Below are positions 50,932 to 55,363 of a stretch of 55,363 bases of DNA, in pieces. How positions within the stretch are numbered: the stretch's first letter is position 1; each line of letters opens with the position of its first letter. This stretch comes from a virus, in the IMG/VR virus record IMGVR_UViG_3300048582_000091, positions 1-55,363 of that record, one strand, 5' to 3'. The notes below the pieces were generated by a model. The model saw only the letters and a list, made by a program, of their open reading frames with translations, was not told the origin of the DNA and did not search any database. Position numbers and translations under genes: made by a program.

Positions 50932-51318
50932 ATGGAACTAATTAAAGAAATCCGATATCACGATCTTAAAAAGAAAATGATTGCTGAAGAAGTCTGTATT
51001 GATTTTTTCGGATTTAAGCAAGGCGAGTGCAAAACATATTACCATAACCGAAAGTTAGCCATACGCTGTCATTATAAAGATAACAAATACCACGGTGAAT
51101 ACAAGGAATGGTATACAAATGGAAAACTTTGTTATCATTTTATGTGTGCAGGTGGTCTGAAACACGGCAAATATAAACAATGGGACCGGAGCGGACGATT
51201 AATATCTAGCCGTTATTATTTTAACCAAAAAGACATTACCTGTGAGGTAGACGAAAGGACAGGTGGTGATCAGTTAATGATTAAATTAATCTACGGATTT
51301 GAAACATTCGGGGAATAA
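50932..51318 (+). CDS. MORN/YwqK-repeat protein
   Basis: The 128-residue protein has repeated segments of the MORN/YwqK type: GECKTYYHNRKLAIRCHYKD, HGEYKEWYTNGKLCYHFM and HGKYKQWDRSGRLISS. It ends with the family tail (ITCEV ... MIKLIYG). YwqK-like proteins are annotated as antitoxins or surface proteins, but no toxin partner is seen. ATG 50932 is used; an upstream TTG is less likely. Confidence 0.78.
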   Translation: MELIKEIRYHDLKKKMIAEEVCIDFFGFKQGECKTYYHNRKLAIRCHYKDNKYHGEYKEWYTNGKLCYHFMCAGGLKHGKYKQWDRSGRLISSRYYFNQKDITCEVDERTGGDQLMIKLIYGFETFGE

Positions 51319-51321
51319 TAC

Positions 51322-51687
51322 ATGGACGAGCCGTCGCTTAGAGTTGACTATTTCCCTAACGGAGATCTTAAAATAATATATTATGCAAGCCGGGATAAGG
51401 GGCCGTTTGATCTTCGCCAAGGTGAATATATAGAATTTCATAAGAACGGAAATTTGCGATATCACTACATGTTTCTAAACGATAAGCCGCACGGTGAATG
51501 CAAAAAGTTTAACGAGAACGGAGAGTTAATATTTCATAAATTTTTTGAGAACGGTACTAACATAACAGAACGGGTAGCACCGTATGTAGACGATATTGTT
51601 ATGTTTAAACTTGTAGTGGACATTCCTGTGCTACCAGAGATTGATGTAGCCTATTTACATAAAAAGCATAAACTATATTATGATTAA
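51322..51687 (+). CDS. MORN/YwqK-repeat protein
   Basis: The 121-residue protein has QGEYIEFHKNGNLRYHYM and HGECKKFNENGELIFHKF repeats, then the conserved tail NITERVAPYVDDIVMFKL. It starts 3 nt after the previous gene and overlaps the next by 8 nt. One of five paralogues in this window. Confidence 0.78.
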   Translation: MDEPSLRVDYFPNGDLKIIYYASRDKGPFDLRQGEYIEFHKNGNLRYHYMFLNDKPHGECKKFNENGELIFHKFFENGTNITERVAPYVDDIVMFKLVVDIPVLPEIDVAYLHKKHKLYYD

Positions 51688-51907
51688 GTGGAAACGTAAC
51701 TATCAGTATTTCTACGATCTAACAAGACAACGCACCGGTACTAACAATTTTTCTCCGAGGATGTTTTGGGAAACAATTGAAATCTTCTGCACAGATCACA
51801 ATTGCAGCTACACACAACACGGAAACCAAACCGTAACCTGTAGTGATGAGGATTTTATTATGATCATGTTAAGATGCCCTGAGGCGGTCGAGAAAATATA
51901 TGATTAA
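51680..51907 (+). CDS. small paralogue-family protein (MIKW type)
   Basis: The 75-residue product starts IKWKRNYQYFYDLTRQRTGT and has HNCSYTQHGNQTVTCSDEDF then IMLRCPEAVEK. The core matches 47010 and 51900. Start overlaps the preceding gene; end overlaps the next (ATGA). Function unknown. Confidence 0.7.
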   Translation: MIKWKRNYQYFYDLTRQRTGTNNFSPRMFWETIEIFCTDHNCSYTQHGNQTVTCSDEDFIMIMLRCPEAVEKIYD

Positions 51908-52121
51908 ATGGAGAATGGATTACGATTTTATACAGGCTAACACTAATAAAGCATTGCCGACAGATGATTATAATAGCTGGTCGGGTCCGTTTATTAGGAA
52001 ATTCGCAGAACAATACAATTGCACTTACGATATCTCCCGGCACATACTGAGTTGCAGCGAAGAGGCATTCTTAGTTATCAAGATCGCATGCCCTGATGCT
52101 GTTTCAGGGCGTGTAATTTGA
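51900..52121 (+). CDS. small paralogue-family protein (MIKW type)
   Basis: The 73-residue product starts IKWRMDYDFIQANTNKALPT and contains YNCTYDISRHILSCSEEAF then IKIACPDAVSG. Its end overlaps the 3' end of the convergent fibre at 52104 by 18 nt, including a hairpin. Confidence 0.7.
   Translation: MIKWRMDYDFIQANTNKALPTDDYNSWSGPFIRKFAEQYNCTYDISRHILSCSEEAFLVIKIACPDAVSGRVI
52090..52110. terminator. hairpin at convergent gene ends, possible bidirectional terminator
   Basis: GCCCTGA (52090-52096), 7-nt loop, TCAGGGC (52104-52110), lying across the 3' ends of both convergent genes. There is no clear T-run on either side, so simple rho-independent termination is uncertain. Confidence 0.45.
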
Positions 52122-54179
52122 TAACGGTGCAATCATAATTACATCGGGGAAGTTACCGAATACAGATGCGCACATATTTAAAGTCGGAGAATAGCACACT
52201 GATCTCCAGTTTCCGCCACTTGCCGGCACGACTGTACTAGCTGTCCATATTTCGCCTGTTTGTGTTACTTGAGCTCCGCCATTGCCGGTGGTTGCAATCA
52301 CTACATCGGGGGCAGATGCGTAACAGCACGACCCAGCAGTGCCTACGTTAGGTGTTGAATTAGACTGCCATGCTGTCCCGTCGGTTGTCCATACGGCCGC
52401 GGGATTATTACCTACTACGCCTACCCCCATGACACCGGTATTAGTCGCAGTAAGGGATGTACACTCTGTTAGTACCGAAGTCTGTGCAATCCAGGTAGTG
52501 GCGTCAGTTGATGTGTAGAGTGCTCCGCTACCGTCAAATTTTGTTCCACCGGCAACAAATTTTCCAAGCACAGATGAATAACATATTGTGTTAAAAACTA
52601 TGTCAGATGCAGTCTCGACCCCTGTCCAACCAGCGCCGATATTAACCATAATGTTAAACGCACTGTTGCCATTAGACGACCCGCCAACTGCTACAAACTT
52701 ATTATCTCCGAAACAAACACTGTTCATTACCATCGGGGCAATACTGTTAATGGTTTGCGTCCATATTAAATCGCCATTGACATCTTGCGATCCGTCGGAT
52801 GTCAGCACATCGTCGTTTCTGCCGACTGCAACGTATGTTCCGTTACCAATGCATACAGATTTCCAAAATCCCGGTAACATCTCGACGTTGTATACTTTTC
52901 CTTCCCAAGTAATCCCGTCCGAAGATGTTAGTGTGCTAAAATATGTAGTATCATTAGGAATTGATCCGGTACCTATAGTAAGGAATTCTGTTCCTGTCCA
53001 TATTATGCTGTTAAATTGGGTCCCGAGGTTCGGGTTCCAATTTGTTATATTAGTGTTAGGTATCCCTATCCACTCGACTGGAGCGGCAGTAGGTGGCGGT
53101 GCAACAAAATTGCCACTAGAATACCACTGTTCGTATAACACAGGAAGACCATAATTTACAGACTGAATGTACCCGCCAAAGACAGACGATGCTATTGCTA
53201 AGTATGATCTAATCCCGGCTGTTTCAACAGCCGCACCTGTATTAGCCTTATCTAGCTGCACATAGTTAGATGCTACTGGGGTAGTAACCGGAAATATCAT
53301 TGTACCATTGGTTTCTATATCACCCGGGTCAAGTTGAGTATAATACCAACCACCATCAACCGATAAAGAATTTGATGGAGTAGCAGGATAATTTAAATCA
53401 TAAAATACACCGTAGTTATTAGTATTGCTAACACCGGATACATCTGTCCAACTCGGGGAATAACCCCCTAAATTTATATTTAACGCTGTGCTAGTCGGGG
53501 CATTATACATAGTGTTTAAAAAAGACCCATCGGGCTCTTGCACTTGTAACACTTGTTGCCAATCGAACGTACTTTGCGGAGTAACCGAAGTATACATAGT
53601 TGCCGGACTACTATATATCGGATAACCATCTAATAAAGTCCCAGGAGTAAGCCCAGTGTTTGTGTCTACATACCATGCAAATTTTACATTTTTTGTATCA
53701 AACGTTAATACAGTGTTCGGAACGTTCGATTCTATGAATATGAATTCCGAACCTGCATAAATTTCCAGATAGCCGATAAACCCAGCATTGCTGCCTAAAT
53801 AAGAAGAAGGCCATTGCCCGTATGTCGTGTCCAATGTTCCGCCTACATTTACAGCAGGCCCGGTAACGGCGGCAGTCTGAACTACAGTTCCGCCGAGGAT
53901 TACTTCTATAACTCCGCCGGCGGCTCCGCCTGTATAACGAACACCTGCCCTGACATCAGATATATTTAAATTAGCAAGGTCGGCAGTAACAGCAAATATC
54001 CCTGCAATATACGATTTAACATAAAAATCAGTAACGCCGGTGCCGTCTATTGTCGGCAGCACACTGCCACTTTGATCACCAAATACTGTCCAAAGAGCAG
54101 TAGTCGCCGGAGGTACTGCTGCACCATTAGATATGATCACATTTTTAAACTTTGATATACCTTTTATAATTACGCTCAT
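52104..54179 (-). CDS. tail fibre with BNR-like repeats
   Basis: The 691-residue protein starts SVIIKGISKFKNVIISNG, the shared anchor. The first 350 residues are a beta-rich region. The second half has repeats built on the pattern Trp/Phe-x-Ser-Val/Ile-Cys-x-G then KFVAVGG (KSVCIGNGTYVAVGRNDD, NSVCFGDNKFVAVGGSSN), which resembles BNR/Asp-box-like propellers of sialidase-type folds without catalytic residues. AAGGGG precedes the ATG. A receptor-binding role is likely. Confidence 0.82.
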   Translation of the reverse strand: MSVIIKGISKFKNVIISNGAAVPPATTALWTVFGDQSGSVLPTIDGTGVTDFYVKSYIAGIFAVTADLANLNISDVRAGVRYTGGAAGGVIEVILGGTVVQTAAVTGPAVNVGGTLDTTYGQWPSSYLGSNAGFIGYLEIYAGSEFIFIESNVPNTVLTFDTKNVKFAWYVDTNTGLTPGTLLDGYPIYSSPATMYTSVTPQSTFDWQQVLQVQEPDGSFLNTMYNAPTSTALNINLGGYSPSWTDVSGVSNTNNYGVFYDLNYPATPSNSLSVDGGWYYTQLDPGDIETNGTMIFPVTTPVASNYVQLDKANTGAAVETAGIRSYLAIASSVFGGYIQSVNYGLPVLYEQWYSSGNFVAPPPTAAPVEWIGIPNTNITNWNPNLGTQFNSIIWTGTEFLTIGTGSIPNDTTYFSTLTSSDGITWEGKVYNVEMLPGFWKSVCIGNGTYVAVGRNDDVLTSDGSQDVNGDLIWTQTINSIAPMVMNSVCFGDNKFVAVGGSSNGNSAFNIMVNIGAGWTGVETASDIVFNTICYSSVLGKFVAGGTKFDGSGALYTSTDATTWIAQTSVLTECTSLTATNTGVMGVGVVGNNPAAVWTTDGTAWQSNSTPNVGTAGSCCYASAPDVVIATTGNGGAQVTQTGEIWTASTVVPASGGNWRSVCYSPTLNMCASVFGNFPDVIMIAPLSNYTP

Positions 54180-54187
54180 ATTACCCC

Positions 54188-54298
54188 TTAAAGACTTGTC
54201 ATGACATTGCTTCTTGCGTATGTCGTAGTCATTGCACCCATTATAACGAACTTAGTTTGTTCTGCAGACCAACATATACAATTAAAATTTTGTACGCC
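54188..54298 (-). pseudogene. decayed 3' end of a fibre gene
   Basis: A 36-codon open frame between stops lies upstream of the fibre ATG and has no start codon. It contains NFNCICWSAEQTKFVIMGA, matching the BNR-like repeat of the downstream fibre (KSVCIGNG...VAVG). It ends with its own TAA 8 nt before the fibre ATG, inside the ribosome site, as expected for the last codons of an upstream operon gene whose body was deleted. Confidence 0.65.
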
Positions 54299-54356
54299 CT
54301 ACGATGGTTAAGTTATTAGATTTAATTCCCACAGTACACCCCCAAATATTTTAAAG

Positions 54357-54364
54357 TATTTATC
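54357..54364 (-). promoter_or_regulatory. late promoter octamer left from the deleted fibre gene
   Basis: TATTTATC on the plus strand. It lies 178 nt before the fibre ATG, much further than the 20-30 nt seen elsewhere, and the remnant of the former gene lies between. Confidence 0.62.
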
Positions 54365-54374
54365 TAAAATCAGT

Positions 54375-54403
54375 TTGACAACACAAGTACATCGTGTTAT
54401 ATT
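54375..54403 (+). promoter_or_regulatory. sigma70-type promoter with leaderless start
   Basis: TTGACA (54375-54380), 17-nt spacer, TATATT (54398-54403). The ATG at 54409 lies at the expected transcription start. Confidence 0.78.
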
Positions 54404-54408
54404 AAATT

Positions 54409-54762
54409 ATGATTAAAACAGCCTTACACTACCCGACTGGCGAACTAAAGACAGTGTATATTCGGACTGACACCGGAATCACAGGTGAGTACGTATCTTT
54501 TTATAAGTCTGGAATAGTAAATTTTCACAACATGTATCTTAACAGCCAGCCTCACGGAGAGTGTAAAGAGTACAACGAATTCGGAGAACTAACGCATCGT
54601 CGTTATTACAACCATGGGTATCACATAACGGAAAAAATTCTGCCTTACATAGATAATTCGGTTATGCTAAAATTGTCCGGCGTTGACCTGCTGCCTATTA
54701 TAGATCCACTGACCTATATACAAAAATTTCAAAATAGATCAAACGAGTCAGATGATGCTTAG
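54409..54762 (+). CDS. MORN/YwqK-repeat protein, leaderless
   Basis: The 117-residue protein has GEYVSFYKSGIVNFHNMY and HGECKEYNEFGELTHRRY repeats and the tail HITEKILPYIDNSVMLKL. No ribosome site precedes the ATG. It is the first of the second group of MORN genes and overlaps the next by 11 nt. Confidence 0.78.
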   Translation: MIKTALHYPTGELKTVYIRTDTGITGEYVSFYKSGIVNFHNMYLNSQPHGECKEYNEFGELTHRRYYNHGYHITEKILPYIDNSVMLKLSGVDLLPIIDPLTYIQKFQNRSNESDDA

Positions 54763-55126
54763 AGAAATAAAAAAGCATTCAAACATAAACGGCGTACTTA
54801 CGCATCATTTTCACCTGGATGAACAAACTCGTTTTCAAGGCCTTTATAGAGAGTGGCACGAAAACGGCTCACCTAGGCTAGAATGCACGTTCATAGACGA
54901 TCGTCAAGAAGGAGAATATAAAAAATGGTACAAGAACGGAATATTGCACGTATGCTGTTATCACAAAAATAACAGGTTACACGGTGAGTACAGAGAGTGG
55001 GACAGTTTCGGAAATCTTACAGATACTTATTTCTTTGCCGATGATGAAAACATAACCGACAATGTGATAGCATACTCTGACAACCCTGTTATGATTAAAC
55101 TTAAATTCGGTATTAATGTGTTATGA
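54752..55126 (+). CDS. MORN/YwqK-repeat protein
   Basis: The 124-residue protein has QGLYREWHENGSPRLECTF, EGEYKKWYKNGILHVCCY and HGEYREWDSFGNLTDTYF repeats and the tail NITDNVIAYSDNPVMIKL. Either ATG 54752 or 54755 may be used. It overlaps the next MORN gene (ATGA). Confidence 0.78.
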   Translation: MMLREIKKHSNINGVLTHHFHLDEQTRFQGLYREWHENGSPRLECTFIDDRQEGEYKKWYKNGILHVCCYHKNNRLHGEYREWDSFGNLTDTYFFADDENITDNVIAYSDNPVMIKLKFGINVL

Positions 55127-55363
55127 AAGAAATAAAAAAGTATCACGATAAGACTACTATTATATCAGAACACTACTATCTTGACGAGCAATTTCGCATA
55201 CAGGGCGAATATAAAAGATGGTACAAGAACGGACAGCTACACCTATACTGCGATTGCGAAGACGACCTTCGCAATGGGGAGTATAAGCAATGGGATCAAA
55301 ACGGATTATTACAACACCACTCTATATGGGAAAGAGGAAAGTTACACGGTGAGTGCAGTGAGT
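55123..55363 (+). CDS. MORN/YwqK-repeat protein (partial, runs off the window)
   Basis: The visible 80 codons start KEIKKYHDKTTIISEHYY and contain QGEYKRWYKNGQLHLYCD and NGEYKQWDQNGLLQHHSI, then LHGECSE at the window edge. It is a close relative of the two genes before it, by tandem duplication. Confidence 0.78.
   Translation, partial: MKEIKKYHDKTTIISEHYYLDEQFRIQGEYKRWYKNGQLHLYCDCEDDLRNGEYKQWDQNGLLQHHSIWERGKLHGECSE

Noticed and set aside
52588-53154. 188-codon plus-strand frame inside the last fibre gene
   Set aside because: Same antisense shadow effect; no ribosome site, no recognisable motif.

Overview
The window is about 55 kb from the genome of a large tailed bacteriophage of the T4 superfamily (contractile-tail type). 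The evidence is a T4-gp43-type family B DNA polymerase next to a gp45-type sliding clamp, a DsbA-like DNA-binding protein, a T4 RNase H/FEN-type 5' nuclease, dense overlapping genes, T4-late-like octamers (GATAAATA or TATAAATA) before virion genes, and a large block of tail-fibre genes. No integrase, tRNA, rRNA, IS element or CRISPR array was seen. A homologue of the pseudomonad murein lipoprotein OprI hints at a gammaproteobacterial host, but this is only a hint.

Layout. (A) 1-14 kb, plus strand: the 3' end of a glycosidase-like gene, an HNH nuclease, replication genes (dsbA-like, polymerase, clamp, FEN) interleaved with a 7-deazaguanine DNA-modification set (DpdA-like transglycosylase, QueD-like and QueE enzymes), peptide deformylase, a glycosyltransferase and a phosphoribosyltransferase. 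(B) 13.8-21 kb, plus strand: mostly unrecognised small genes, an exported polysaccharide deacetylase with a probable CTG start, an L7/L12-like domain protein, a more GC-rich patch of orphan genes, then a MoxR-type ATPase. (C) 21-27 kb, minus strand: one tightly coupled ten-gene late operon that starts with a glycine-rich tail adhesin and continues with a cupin-like protein, a fatty-acid desaturase, a GNAT-like protein, a PP-loop ATPase, a sulfotransferase-like P-loop protein and a 2OG-Fe(II)-oxygenase-like protein. (D) 27-32 kb: a virion-type protein, the OprI-like lipoprotein, a cold-shock protein, a Kelch-propeller collar fibre, and a metallopeptidase/VWA protein that probably partners the MoxR ATPase. 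(E) 32.7-42.1 kb, minus strand: five fibre or adhesin genes, two with C-terminal S74 chaperone domains. (F) 42-55 kb: fibre genes on the minus strand (a 13-repeat WD-like propeller, a short companion propeller, a BNR-like fibre) alternate with plus-strand clusters of very small genes: a paralogous family with a Cys-Ser-x-Glu-Asp motif, and five MORN/YwqK-repeat proteins. A decayed 3' end of another fibre gene lies before the last fibre.

Regulation. Twelve near-consensus host-type promoters (TTGACA, 17-nt spacer, TATAAT) drive plus-strand genes. A GATAAATA octamer sits before nearly every late or virion gene on both strands. Four small genes have their ATG exactly where transcription should begin, so leaderless mRNAs are predicted.

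Most interesting points: the adhesin-plus-enzyme late operon, the modular fibres that share a short N-terminal anchor, the interleaved small-paralogue/MORN clusters with leaderless starts, the phage OprI mimic, and a QueE whose radical-SAM cysteines are separated by an unusual 38-residue insertion. All family names come from motif recognition by eye; no searches were run.
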